Source: Draconibacterium aestuarii
GTDB taxonomy: Bacteria; Bacteroidota; Bacteroidia; Bacteroidales; Prolixibacteraceae
Length of the DNA: 64,000 nt
Assembly (NCBI GenBank): GCA_026671195.1
Contig: JAPOHD010000007.1
Span: forward strand, 124,001-188,000
Reading direction: 5' to 3'
Positions 55,738 to 64,000 of the stretch are shown piece by piece (within the stretch, counting starts at the first letter, position 1; each line of letters opens with the position of its first letter). Below the pieces are notes generated by a model, which saw nothing but the letters and a program-made list of their open reading frames with translations, had not been told where the DNA came from and ran no database searches. The translations under genes were made by a program, and so were the position numbers.

Positions 55738-56391
55738 TTACAAGCTATTACGAATCACATTTTTCCCCATGTGTAATAGCATAAAATGCAGAACAATACC
55801 CGAAATACCCATTGATTTAAATTCTTCTCTTAAATATTTCATGGCTTTGGTAATATGATACTCTACCGCTTTTACTGAAATATTTAGTTCATGAGCAATG
55901 TCTTTAGCCTTTTCTCCTTCCAGTTTTTTCTTACAAAATATAAACCTTCTTTCGTCAGGCATTTTCTCAATCAATTCTTCCAGTTTTTTTAACAAGTCTT
56001 CATAACTATCGTCAAGAGAAAATTTTTCTGAATTCCGGGTTAAAGCCACAAGTAATTCATCTTTCAATTCTTTTTCTTTCGAGAGGTTATTATAGGAATG
56101 ACGAATTAAATTTAAAGCAATGGTTTTAAGCAAAGAATTAAATGAGCCGGTTGTTTTTATAAATGACTTTCTATTCCAGATCTTAATAAAAGTTTCCTGA
56201 ACAATATCCTCAGCTGCATCTTTCGATTTTAAAAGGTTGTAAGAAAAACAATATAACTGAGGGCTGTATTTTTCATACAGTTCTTTGAAGCTTGAATGCT
56301 TTCCTTCATTCAATCCTTTTATCAGTAATATGTCAGACTCTTTAGTTTTTCCACCCATTATTGTCAGTGATTTCTTTCTAAGAAATTTCAC
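55738..56391 (-). CDS. ECF RNA polymerase sigma factor (PUL C)
   Basis: 217 residues. Region 2 is at about 25-95 (LYCFSYNLLKSKDAAEDIVQ, ETFIKIWNRKSFI). Region 4 is at about 135-190 (LEGEKAKDIAHELNISVKAV, EYHITKAMKYLREE). It is the sigma factor for PUL C, first gene of its run, 133 bases after the GH78 gene. The gap of 133 bases shows no clear TAnnTTTG box. Confidence 0.93.
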   Translation of the reverse strand: MKFLRKKSLTIMGGKTKESDILLIKGLNEGKHSSFKELYEKYSPQLYCFSYNLLKSKDAAEDIVQETFIKIWNRKSFIKTTGSFNSLLKTIALNLIRHSYNNLSKEKELKDELLVALTRNSEKFSLDDSYEDLLKKLEELIEKMPDERRFIFCKKKLEGEKAKDIAHELNISVKAVEYHITKAMKYLREEFKSMGISGIVLHFMLLHMGKNVIRNSL

Positions 56392-56524
56392 AAAGATTGC
56401 GAAAATAAAGAAATCGTTAACAAATTCAAAAAAAGGATATAAGAATCAACTAGCTACATCTATAGAATATAGTTATCGTATTCCGGTAAGATCTTATAAA
56501 ATTTATTGAAGAATTTTATCTGTT

Positions 56525-59500
56525 TCACAATTTAGATTGAAACACATAGCTCCCCGATGAAATCCGGAAAACAGCATGTCCATCTTTATACTCAATCTCC
56601 GACGATTTAAACAAACTTGTAAGTTTTTTTCCATCAACTGATACTCTGTCAATACTTTGAGCAGGAATACAAACCGTTGCCGTTGTATTGGCGGGCACAG
56701 TACAAATGTATTCGAAACTGTTACCTTCCTTTTTCCATTTGGCCTCTATTTTACCACTTATTGAATGGTAACTTCCTTCGGCCCAGGTTAACGAGCCACC
56801 GGGTAGCGGTTTTAAAATAAAATGTGTAAATCCGGGATGATCAGGATCAAGCTGAATCCCGAGAATATTTTGATACATCCATTCGCCTACAGCACCAAAA
56901 GAATAATGATTAAAAGAGTTCATACCGGCGCCTTGTAATCCGCGACCTTTCACATAACCATCCCAGCGTTCCCAAATCGAGGTAGCGCCTTGCTCAATTG
57001 AATACCCCCACGACGGGAATTCGGTGGTTTCGAGCAACTGAAATGCTTTATCAACATATCCACGTTTTACAAGCTCCTTCATTAGTGGAAGAGTGGAATG
57101 AAAACCTGTATTCATTCTTCCATCATAAGGAATAAATTTATCGATCATTCGCCTTTCGAAATTTGCTTCCTGCTCTTCAGGATAAATATCATAATAAAGA
57201 GCCAGCGCATAACACGATTGCGCATCTCCATTAATTTTGCCTTCGTCGTCAATAAAGTTTTGGGCAAAAGCATTCTTTATATTAGATGCCAATTGGCTGT
57301 ATTGCTCAGCTTTATCGTTTCTACCCACTGTTTTTGCCATTTTCGACAAATTGACCACAGAGTTGTAATACATAATTGTAGCAAAAACTTCGGAAGGAAT
57401 CTGTGCTCCTGTTTTTGGGAAACCTTCAGCATGCAGCGTGTTTCCGTTTAACCAGTCGCCATAATTATTACCGAGTCCGTTTCGCCAGATAAAATCAGGA
57501 TTGTTACCCGATATACTTTCAATGTATTTTTCGTAGGCTTCAAAATGATCCTCGATAATTTCTTTATCATCGTAATTCTGATATAGAATATACGGTACCT
57601 GAATACCGGCATCGGCCCATCCGGGAACCCCGGTAAAATGTTTTTCGTATGCAAACGGGTGTGGTGCAATGTCGGGGAAAGTTCCGCGTTCTGATTGTGC
57701 ATCTATAATATCAACGATCCATTTGTTATAGAATGCGGCCATATCCCTGTTGTATATTGAAGTTTGAGCAAAGATATATGCATCGCCCATCCAGCCGCAA
57801 CGTTCGTCGCGCTGCGGACAGTCGGTAGGAACTCCGTGCATGTTGCTCACGTGCGATCGGTTAATGTTTTTATAAAGCTGATTAAGCATTGGATTGGAAC
57901 ACGCAAAATATCCGGTTCGCGGCTGATCGGATGCCACTACTTTTGCTTCCAATATACTTTTGTCAGGTTTGTTGCGCAGTCCTTTCACTTCAACAAAGCG
58001 AAATCCGTGGTAGGTAAATTTAGGTTCGTAGGTTAATTTTCCTGTTTCTCCCAAAATCACCGAATCGATCTGAACTGCCATTCCCAGGTTTTCGATATAC
58101 AATTCTCCTTCCTCTGTTAACATTTCGCCATGCTGCAGCACCACAACATCGCCCGGTTCACCTTCCAATTGTATTTTACACCAACCCGCTATATTTTCTC
58201 CCACATCGAAAATAAAATGTCCTTCCTTTGTTTCAGATACGCTTTTAGCAGGCAACGTTTCAATAACTTTAATGGGTTGATTAATTTGAGGAACCAGGTT
58301 GATGTTCTCGTCGTTGTCAACCATCACATTTTTCCAGATTGAGTCGTCAAATTCAGCAGTTTGCCAGTCTTTTACCTCTTTGTTGGCATCGTATGTTTCG
58401 CCTAAAAAATTATCGGCCAAACGAATGGGGCCATCGGTATATATTTTCCACGATCCGTCGCTAATAAATGTTTCTTTTTCTCCACCCGGATACACCACTT
58501 CCATTTGAAAAAGCAGACGGCGGTCTAAACCATAAGCCCCTCTTTTGGGGAAATAAGGACTCCAGCGGACCGGTCCCAACATACCGGCATACCAACCATC
58601 GGCCAATTGGGCTCCAATTACATTGGATCCCTCATTTAACATCCCGCTCACATCAAAAACCTGGTATTGTACGCGCGTGTTATAGTCCGTCCATTCGGGT
58701 GCCAGTACCCGTTGATCAGGCAAGTGTTGATTAAATGTAATTTGGTATAATCCCAGTGCCGAAACATACGCGATTGCCTGCGCCGGTTTCTCTTTTAGCT
58801 GTATTGTTTTTCGCAACAAAGGAGATGGCGGAATTGCCCTTCGTTTTGGATGTGGTGGCGTATTGGTAATCCCGTCGACCAGCATATCCGGATCAAATCC
58901 GTCTTCCCTGTCAATTTTAATCAATGCATCTTTACAAGTTATATCGCTGCTTAAGGAAACCACTTCCCCGTTGTTTGTTACTTCCAGTTCGGCCAACGAA
59001 AATGCATAATATTTGGTTCGATTGCTGCGGTCGTTCGGATTGTAATTTATATGATCATATTTTTGGAGTTTTGTGGCGGTAAAACGAAGATATCGTGCCT
59101 TAATCTGATCCAATTTATGAATGACCGGCTTCCCTTTTGGTTTGGCTGCTGATTTTTCTGAAACAATTTGTTTCCAGTTTTTTGCATCATTACTTACTTC
59201 AATTCGATACGCAAGCGGGAAATAGTAGTCAATAATTTCGCGTCGGTTTTCTTCTGTTGGATAGAGTTTTATCTGGTTAAAATCGGTAGCTTCTCCCATA
59301 TCCAGCACTACCCATTTTTTTTCGTTTTGATTATCGGTATATTCACTCAAATACCCCATGTGTTTGTATAGCAACGGGTAATCTAGTGGCTTTTCCGGTT
59401 TATCACCTATCCAGTTGGCTTTCCAGTCGTTTTCACTGTATGCACCGGTAATAAAACCAGCAGGTTCGCTCCATTTCGAAACCTTTCCATCGCGATCCCA

Positions 59501-59848
59501 AACACGTACTTTCCAGTAATATTTAGTAAACGAGCTCAGCTTATTCCCCTGCCATTGAATATTATATGTTTCATTTCCTTTGGTCTTTCCACTGTCCCAA
59601 ACAGTTCCGTTGTCAGCTTTAATTTGTGCCGGATCATCGCTTAAAATAACTTGCCAGGCTGTTTGTTTTTGGTTTTTCTCCGGTGTTGCAATTTCCCAGC
59701 TGAATCGTGGGGATTTTTTTACTACCAGGGCTTCTTTCATGTATTCGCACCTCAGACGAACAACATCAATAGTATCGTTTTCCCGGGTTGAACAGGATTG
59801 AATTAAAAGAATTACAAAAACGAACAAAATGGAAGTGTACTGTCTCAT
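56525..59848 (-). CDS. GH78 alpha-L-rhamnosidase with an inserted discoidin-like domain
   Basis: 1107 residues, larger than a usual GH78. Lipobox LLIQSC. The N-terminal fibronectin-like domain (about 28-140) ends at ANWIG. The next rhamnosidase domain, which normally follows at once, is interrupted from about 165 to 345. The insert looks like an F5/8-type C domain (WVVLDMGEATDFNQIKLYP, YRIEVSNDAKNWKQIVSE, ARYLRFTATKL). The frame then resumes at LLRKTIQLKEKPAQAIAYVS. The (alpha/alpha)6 catalytic domain includes GVPTDCPQRDERCGWMGDA, where D681/E682 lie in the conserved acidic cluster (E682 is the probable general acid). It cleaves terminal alpha-L-rhamnose. It is separated by 172 bases from nagB, so it has its own promoter. 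Confidence 0.9.
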   Translation of the reverse strand: MRQYTSILFVFVILLIQSCSTRENDTIDVVRLRCEYMKEALVVKKSPRFSWEIATPEKNQKQTAWQVILSDDPAQIKADNGTVWDSGKTKGNETYNIQWQGNKLSSFTKYYWKVRVWDRDGKVSKWSEPAGFITGAYSENDWKANWIGDKPEKPLDYPLLYKHMGYLSEYTDNQNEKKWVVLDMGEATDFNQIKLYPTEENRREIIDYYFPLAYRIEVSNDAKNWKQIVSEKSAAKPKGKPVIHKLDQIKARYLRFTATKLQKYDHINYNPNDRSNRTKYYAFSLAELEVTNNGEVVSLSSDITCKDALIKIDREDGFDPDMLVDGITNTPPHPKRRAIPPSPLLRKTIQLKEKPAQAIAYVSALGLYQITFNQHLPDQRVLAPEWTDYNTRVQYQVFDVSGMLNEGSNVIGAQLADGWYAGMLGPVRWSPYFPKRGAYGLDRRLLFQMEVVYPGGEKETFISDGSWKIYTDGPIRLADNFLGETYDANKEVKDWQTAEFDDSIWKNVMVDNDENINLVPQINQPIKVIETLPAKSVSETKEGHFIFDVGENIAGWCKIQLEGEPGDVVVLQHGEMLTEEGELYIENLGMAVQIDSVILGETGKLTYEPKFTYHGFRFVEVKGLRNKPDKSILEAKVVASDQPRTGYFACSNPMLNQLYKNINRSHVSNMHGVPTDCPQRDERCGWMGDAYIFAQTSIYNRDMAAFYNKWIVDIIDAQSERGTFPDIAPHPFAYEKHFTGVPGWADAGIQVPYILYQNYDDKEIIEDHFEAYEKYIESISGNNPDFIWRNGLGNNYGDWLNGNTLHAEGFPKTGAQIPSEVFATIMYYNSVVNLSKMAKTVGRNDKAEQYSQLASNIKNAFAQNFIDDEGKINGDAQSCYALALYYDIYPEEQEANFERRMIDKFIPYDGRMNTGFHSTLPLMKELVKRGYVDKAFQLLETTEFPSWGYSIEQGATSIWERWDGYVKGRGLQGAGMNSFNHYSFGAVGEWMYQNILGIQLDPDHPGFTHFILKPLPGGSLTWAEGSYHSISGKIEAKWKKEGNSFEYICTVPANTTATVCIPAQSIDRVSVDGKKLTSLFKSSEIEYKDGHAVFRISSGSYVFQSKL

Positions 59849-60020
59849 GGTTATTGTTGATTTAAGGTTCCAAATAAAGTTCTAAATATTGGTTTTTACA
59901 AATTCATTCCTTAATCAAATCGCTACTTAACCAATAAGAATAACGCAGCAATTTGATTACGTTTTTTTGTTTTTTTACAGGAAAACGAAAGTTTGTGAAT
60001 TAAGAATTACAAAATGACTT

Positions 60021-60818
60021 TTAAATAACACCTTCATCAAGCCACTCGCTGTTGTTATCCAACAAAGAAGCTGCCGGTTTATCAAGGTACAAAACTGTAT
60101 CAGGATGTGTACGCAAAATAGTTGCCGGGCATTTTGTAGAAATCTCAGTATTAATTGTATCAAAAACAGCCTTTGCTTTTCTTTCGTCGGGAACTACACA
60201 ACTAATTTTTTTGCATTGCATTATGGCCGGAATCGTCAGGCTTAATGCATACTTTGGCACATCGTCAAACGATTCGAACCAACCTTCGTTGTATTGTTGC
60301 ATGCGGCAATCATTGTCCAGTTCGACAATTTTAACCAGTTTTGGATCGTTAAAATCGGCCACCGGCGGATCGTTAAAGGCCAGGTGCCCATTCTCACCAA
60401 TTCCAATACAAGCCACATCAATGGGATGATTACGAAGCAGTTCTTCATAGTTGGAAATTTCGGTTTCCAGGTCTTCAACATCGCCGTTTAAAAGATACAC
60501 TTTACCCGGTTTTACCTGGGTTAAAATGCGTTCTTTTAAATACTTCCGAAAACTTGCCGGATGTGTGTCGGGTAAATCTTTGTATTCATCCAAATGAAAA
60601 ACGGTAACTTTTCCCCATTCAATATTTTGCTTTTGAAGGCTTTTTAAAAACTCAAACTGAGAGGCGCCTGTCGCAAGAATTAAGTTTGCATTTCCTCTAT
60701 CTGAAACTGCCTGATTCAGAATTTCGGCTACCGAAACAGCAGCTGCTTCTCCCAAATTTTCATTATTCGAATAAACTTCAACATTCAGTTTATCCTTTTT
60801 TAATTTATATTCCAACAT
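60021..60818 (-). CDS. nagB: glucosamine-6-phosphate deaminase
   Basis: 265 residues, usual length. It turns glucosamine 6-phosphate into fructose 6-phosphate and ammonia. Motifs are LATGASQ (phosphate loop, about 48-54), FHLDEY with the catalytic Asp region (74-79), and IGIGENGHLAFNDPP (138-152) with the Glu-Asn-Gly-His active-site loop. It is cytoplasmic. Last gene of the cluster with NRAMP-like, NagA-like and oxidoreductase genes, eight bases from its neighbour. A plain NagB, although the partner NagA-like protein carries an export signal. Confidence 0.92.
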   Translation of the reverse strand: MLEYKLKKDKLNVEVYSNNENLGEAAAVSVAEILNQAVSDRGNANLILATGASQFEFLKSLQKQNIEWGKVTVFHLDEYKDLPDTHPASFRKYLKERILTQVKPGKVYLLNGDVEDLETEISNYEELLRNHPIDVACIGIGENGHLAFNDPPVADFNDPKLVKIVELDNDCRMQQYNEGWFESFDDVPKYALSLTIPAIMQCKKISCVVPDERKAKAVFDTINTEISTKCPATILRTHPDTVLYLDKPAASLLDNNSEWLDEGVI

Positions 60819-60826
60819 ATTAAAGT

Positions 60827-62065
60827 TTAAAATAATTCAACAATAGCGAACCAGGTTGTGACAAACGAAAAAAGTATCACTGCCATGATTCCAATATTTT
60901 CTTTCAGTTTTGCACGGTGTATATTCATTAACTTTGCGCGGTTAATCAAAACCAGAATTGGGATGGCCACTGCAGGCAGGATACAAGCCTGAAAAGCCTG
61001 CGAAAAAACCATTAATGCGGGCGGTTTATGCTCCATTAAAACAGATCCAAAAGCAAATAGCATAGCAAAAAGTATAAGCGCACGAGACAACGGAGAATGA
61101 ATATTTCTTTCCTTCCCGGTATAATCTGAGATCAACCATGGCGCAATTAATACGATCGGGAATATGGTTGAAAGCCCGGCGCCAACAATTCCAAGTATTA
61201 AAATAAAAGCGGCCAGCTTCCCTCCAATTGGTTCAAAAAGGTCGATCATTTCAACCGTATTTTCCAGTTTTAAACCCATTACATGCAATGTACCTGCCGC
61301 CACAGCCATTATTATCCCACTTAAAAAAAGCATCATAGAAGCCGACACAAAAGCATCCTTTTTTTCATTCCTTAAATGTTTAATAGTCCAGCCCTTTTCG
61401 GCAACAACCGTACTTCGCATAACAAAAACGGCAGCTGAACAAGTGGTTCCGGCAATTGCAGCCACCAACCCAAAAGCCCCCGGCGTATCCGGTATTCTGG
61501 GAATCATTCCACCTGCCAGCGACGACAGACTTGGTTTTACCATTACAAATACAACCAAAAAAGAGAGTCCCATCAGAATAACAAATATCGTAAGTACTTT
61601 TTCGAAGGCTTTATAACGCCCAAACCAGAGCAGAATACTCAGTGCTACTACAAAAAAGAGGATAATGTAAACCGTTTCGACGTAGGCACCATCAAAAAGC
61701 AAACGAATACCTTCCTGAACCAGGTCGGCAACAATTCCCATCACTCCCATTAATGCCAGTAGTTCGCCAATAATCAAAGCAATTAAAATGTAAAGTGATA
61801 ATATCCACCCGTATTTAAATTCGGTTTTAATATTGAATAAGGCAGTTTTACCTGTAACCAGGGTAACCTTTCCGTAGGCAACCATTAAAATAAAGGTAAA
61901 TACACACGACAATACTAAAGCCCAAAACAAATTCATTCCGTGTTCGGCTCCCGTTTTTGCCATGGTAGTAACACTGCCCGTACCAATGTTGTATCCGATT
62001 AAAAATAATCCAGGTCCAACTGCACTCAATGCAATCAGAATTTTTTTAGCTATGCTTTTTTTCAT
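60827..62065 (-). CDS. NRAMP-superfamily transporter lacking the canonical metal-binding motifs
   Basis: 412 residues, about eleven membrane helices. It has the NRAMP fold opening (SAVGPGLFLIGYNIGTGSVT). The helix-1 motif that binds metal in true NRAMP proteins, DPGN, is replaced by GYNIG, and the helix-6 MPH motif reads VMR (AAVFVMRSTVVAEKG). So transport of manganese or iron is doubtful. The cluster with NagB and a NagA-like deacetylase suggests an amino-sugar-linked substrate or an ion needed there, but this is inference. Spacing is 8 and 18 bases to its neighbours. Confidence 0.72.
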   Translation of the reverse strand: MKKSIAKKILIALSAVGPGLFLIGYNIGTGSVTTMAKTGAEHGMNLFWALVLSCVFTFILMVAYGKVTLVTGKTALFNIKTEFKYGWILSLYILIALIIGELLALMGVMGIVADLVQEGIRLLFDGAYVETVYIILFFVVALSILLWFGRYKAFEKVLTIFVILMGLSFLVVFVMVKPSLSSLAGGMIPRIPDTPGAFGLVAAIAGTTCSAAVFVMRSTVVAEKGWTIKHLRNEKKDAFVSASMMLFLSGIIMAVAAGTLHVMGLKLENTVEMIDLFEPIGGKLAAFILILGIVGAGLSTIFPIVLIAPWLISDYTGKERNIHSPLSRALILFAMLFAFGSVLMEHKPPALMVFSQAFQACILPAVAIPILVLINRAKLMNIHRAKLKENIGIMAVILFSFVTTWFAIVELF

Positions 62066-62083
62066 AAATAGGAATTAATAGGA

Positions 62084-63328
62084 TTATTCTGGCGAACTAT
62101 ACACCAATTTACCTTTAACATAGGTTCTTTTTACATCCATTTTATAATCGTCGAGAGTAAACACAACCAGGTCGGCACGTTTACCAACTCCTAGTGTGCC
62201 GCGGTCGGTTAACCCATATAATTTTGCTGAATTGGTACTGGCCATTTTAATAGCATCGGCGAGCGAACACCCTGTAACCTTCATAACATGACCAACTCCC
62301 TTATTGATTGCAGAAGCAGAACCAGCCAACACCTTTTGTGCCGGATACTGCACGATTCCGTCGGCTGTTAACTCCAAATCATCTCCTATCATATTCTTGT
62401 AAATGCCGGGTTCTAGGCCTGCAAATTTTGTTACATCCGAGGTAATTATTGTTTTGTCGTAACCTTTTGCCCGGGTAAAAACCTTTATCTCTTCCGGGCG
62501 TAAATGAAAACCATCACAAATAATGCTTATCATCAAATTTTCGTTGGCAAGCTGCGGCCACAACGGATTATCGTGCCTGTTAATCATATTGGCGCAACCA
62601 TTTCCGAGATGGGTACAGGTTTTAGCGCCATTTTCAACCGCCTCATTAATTTGTTGCGCATTTCCGTTGTGATGTCCCAATGAAACCACAATTCCTTTGT
62701 TGTTGCATTTTTTGATAAAGTCCATTGCTCCTTCTATTTCAGGAGCCACAGTAACCGTTAAAATATTTTCATTCGAAGCTTCGTAAAGCTCCATAAATTC
62801 TTCCCAGTCGGGTTCCTTAACATACTTCAAAGCATGCGCTCCACGAAATCCGTCAATCGATGAAATATAAGGTCCTTCAAGATGAAATCCGGGGATAGAA
62901 CCTAAAAGGGCTTTATCTTCTTTGGCTTTGGCCAAAATGGAAAAGTTCTTCAGTAATAATTTATGATCGCTTGTTACCAACGTTGGGAAATATGTAGTAA
63001 CTCCCCGCTCCCACAACGCTTTGGTTGCCGTTGTTACATCTTCGAGCGTTAAATCGCCGCCACCAAAACCAAATGTTACTCCTTTAAAACCATTCACCTG
63101 ATTATCGATCAGTCCCGGTGCGATGTATTTGTTTTTGTTCTCGGGCGTCAGCCCATCAACACTTTCTATTCTGGTAATTTTTCCATCTTTAATTTCAACC
63201 GAAATCGGTTTCCCGTCGATATATGATAAACCTTCTATTTTTTGTTGAGCATACAAACTGCCTGCAACAAAGAAACAGAACAACGACAGCAATACAACCC
63301 TATTCAATTTTTCAGAAAAATATGACAT
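62084..63328 (-). CDS. NagA-like N-acetylglucosamine-6-phosphate deacetylase with an export signal
   Basis: I chose the ATG at 63328: it begins MSYFSEKLNRVVLLSLFCFF and ends the signal at SLYAQ, while the longer frame from 63415 would overlap the upstream gene. The 414-residue protein has the amidohydrolase pattern of NagA: LIDNQVNGFKGVTFG, where QxN replaces HxH as in E. coli NagA. FHLEGPYIS with the metal Glu, VSLGHHNG, THLGNGCANM and IITSDVTKFAG follow. NagA is normally cytoplasmic and needs a phosphorylated sugar, so an exported form should act on another acetylated amino sugar. It lies between the oxidoreductase (10 bases) and the NRAMP-like gene (18 bases). Confidence 0.8.
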   Translation of the reverse strand: MSYFSEKLNRVVLLSLFCFFVAGSLYAQQKIEGLSYIDGKPISVEIKDGKITRIESVDGLTPENKNKYIAPGLIDNQVNGFKGVTFGFGGGDLTLEDVTTATKALWERGVTTYFPTLVTSDHKLLLKNFSILAKAKEDKALLGSIPGFHLEGPYISSIDGFRGAHALKYVKEPDWEEFMELYEASNENILTVTVAPEIEGAMDFIKKCNNKGIVVSLGHHNGNAQQINEAVENGAKTCTHLGNGCANMINRHDNPLWPQLANENLMISIICDGFHLRPEEIKVFTRAKGYDKTIITSDVTKFAGLEPGIYKNMIGDDLELTADGIVQYPAQKVLAGSASAINKGVGHVMKVTGCSLADAIKMASTNSAKLYGLTDRGTLGVGKRADLVVFTLDDYKMDVKRTYVKGKLVYSSPE

Positions 63329-63338
63329 ACCTCTTATT

Positions 63339-64000
63339 TTACAATGAAACGTTTTCAACTTTAACCCAATCTTCTGAAACATATGATTTCTCAAGTGCTT
63401 CAAGAACGGCAACACATTTTAAAATACTCTCGTAACTTCGTGGTTCTTTTCCTGTTCGGAACATCTCCACCATATCAACATTGTTCTTTTTGGGTTCCTC
63501 TTCTGTAATGCGGGATTTTAGTTCAGTGATTCCGTTTTTTGTCTCAGCAAAGGTTTGCCAGCCATAATGATCCTGGTTAAACACAATTGTTGCAAACAAG
63601 CCATTTTTGAATACGAGAGCGGCACTTCCTTTTATTCCGTTCCGGGTGACTTTAACTTTATTTATATCGTCGCCGAACATATACATTAGAGGCTGTACGG
63701 TATGTACACCGTAAAAAAACACATTCCCGTATTTCGATTCAAATTCTCCCGGACCATAGCGCACTACATTCTTTATTTCACCCATTTCGGCAATTTGTTT
63801 TTTAATGTCTTCGGTTTCGGCGGTATGGGCAATTGAGCTGTACGAAGTAACCGGCGTGCCATACTCGCGGGCCAGCCTAAGAAATTTCTTCCCTTCTTCC
63901 AAACGATAACAAAAAGGTTTATCGATAAATGTAGGAATACCGGCTTTTATAAACGGAACAGCCGCTTCAAGGTGATATTTGGGATGACGGTGATCTACAA
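63339..64000 (-). CDS. Gfo/Idh/MocA-family oxidoreductase, N-terminus off window
   Basis: The frame is open to the right edge. About 220 residues are visible, starting VDHRHPKYHLEAAVPFIKAG and IPTFIDKPF, the end of the NAD(P)-binding fold with the conserved Lys-Pro. The C-terminal alpha/beta domain ends DWVKVENVSL. Such enzymes oxidise or reduce sugars or inositols with NAD(P). It is upstream of the NagA-like gene and probably heads or joins that operon. No substrate can be inferred beyond an amino sugar from context. Confidence 0.88.
   Translation of the reverse strand, partial: VDHRHPKYHLEAAVPFIKAGIPTFIDKPFCYRLEEGKKFLRLAREYGTPVTSYSSIAHTAETEDIKKQIAEMGEIKNVVRYGPGEFESKYGNVFFYGVHTVQPLMYMFGDDINKVKVTRNGIKGSAALVFKNGLFATIVFNQDHYGWQTFAETKNGITELKSRITEEEPKKNNVDMVEMFRTGKEPRSYESILKCVAVLEALEKSYVSEDWVKVENVSL

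Noticed and set aside
55619-55858. Plus-strand frame as a real gene
   Set aside because: It overlaps the sigma gene, and only its first 30 codons look like a susC leader; treated as a remnant motif.
59849-60020. RNA gene between GH78 and nagB
   Set aside because: No tRNA-like fold or conserved motif seen; T-rich stretches fit a promoter and the end of nagB.

Overview
The window looks like a chromosomal stretch of a polysaccharide-degrading member of the Bacteroidota, most like the marine or anaerobic Marinilabiliales/Prolixibacteraceae. The evidence is SusC/SusD pairs, FecR/ECF sigma switches, lipoprotein glycosidases, A+T-rich intergenic DNA and TAnnTTTG-type promoter boxes; the family-level placement is inference. 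Almost every gene is on the minus strand and is read right to left. The one clear exception is an unrecognised gene at 3851-4594.

Right to left: 63339-64000 (oxidoreductase, cut by the window edge), an exported NagA-like deacetylase, an NRAMP-like transporter and NagB form a tight amino-sugar cluster, followed by a GH78 alpha-L-rhamnosidase. PUL C (56391 down to 36433) has an ECF sigma, FecR, SusC and SusD. These are followed by two sulfatase remnants, a beta-helix protein with a discoidin-like tail, GH3, GH29, an unrecognised TIM-barrel-like lipoprotein, a second beta-helix (GH141-like) protein and an intact sulfatase. PUL B (36014 down to 4834) has an ECF sigma, FecR, SusC, SusD, a GH95-like enzyme, a GH38-like enzyme, two URO-D-type methyltransferase-like genes (one with a nonsense codon) and a sugar MFS transporter. 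It continues past a scar region (20.05-20.67 kb) into a frameshifted GH95-like gene, GH29, GH2, a degraded GH95-like/GH3 fusion, a GH123-like protein, GH43 and GH95. PUL A (3406 to the left edge) shows only ECF sigma, FecR and the N-terminal third or so of a SusC.

The genes fit outer-membrane uptake and periplasmic breakdown of a fucose-rich, probably rhamnose-, galactose- or mannose-containing and partly sulfated glycan. Each PUL has the signalling chain SusC (STN domain), FecR, ECF sigma. In all three, the short gap between fecR and susC carries, on the opposite strand, a TAnnTTTG box at the susC start codon and a hairpin plus T-run terminator. This is the layout of the DonS-type cis-antisense RNAs known from Bacteroides PULs.

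The region is heavily remodelled: one frameshift, one nonsense codon, at least five gene remnants and an IS3-type remnant joined to a duplicated gene start. Two diverged direct repeats of about 220-230 bp bracket the regulatory and transport half of PUL B. The most puzzling item is the orphan plus-strand gene. It is richer in G+C, has a dyad-rich upstream region including a perfect 16-bp palindrome, and is followed by an array of CGCCCTGTTA repeats in both orientations with spacings near multiples of 21 bp.
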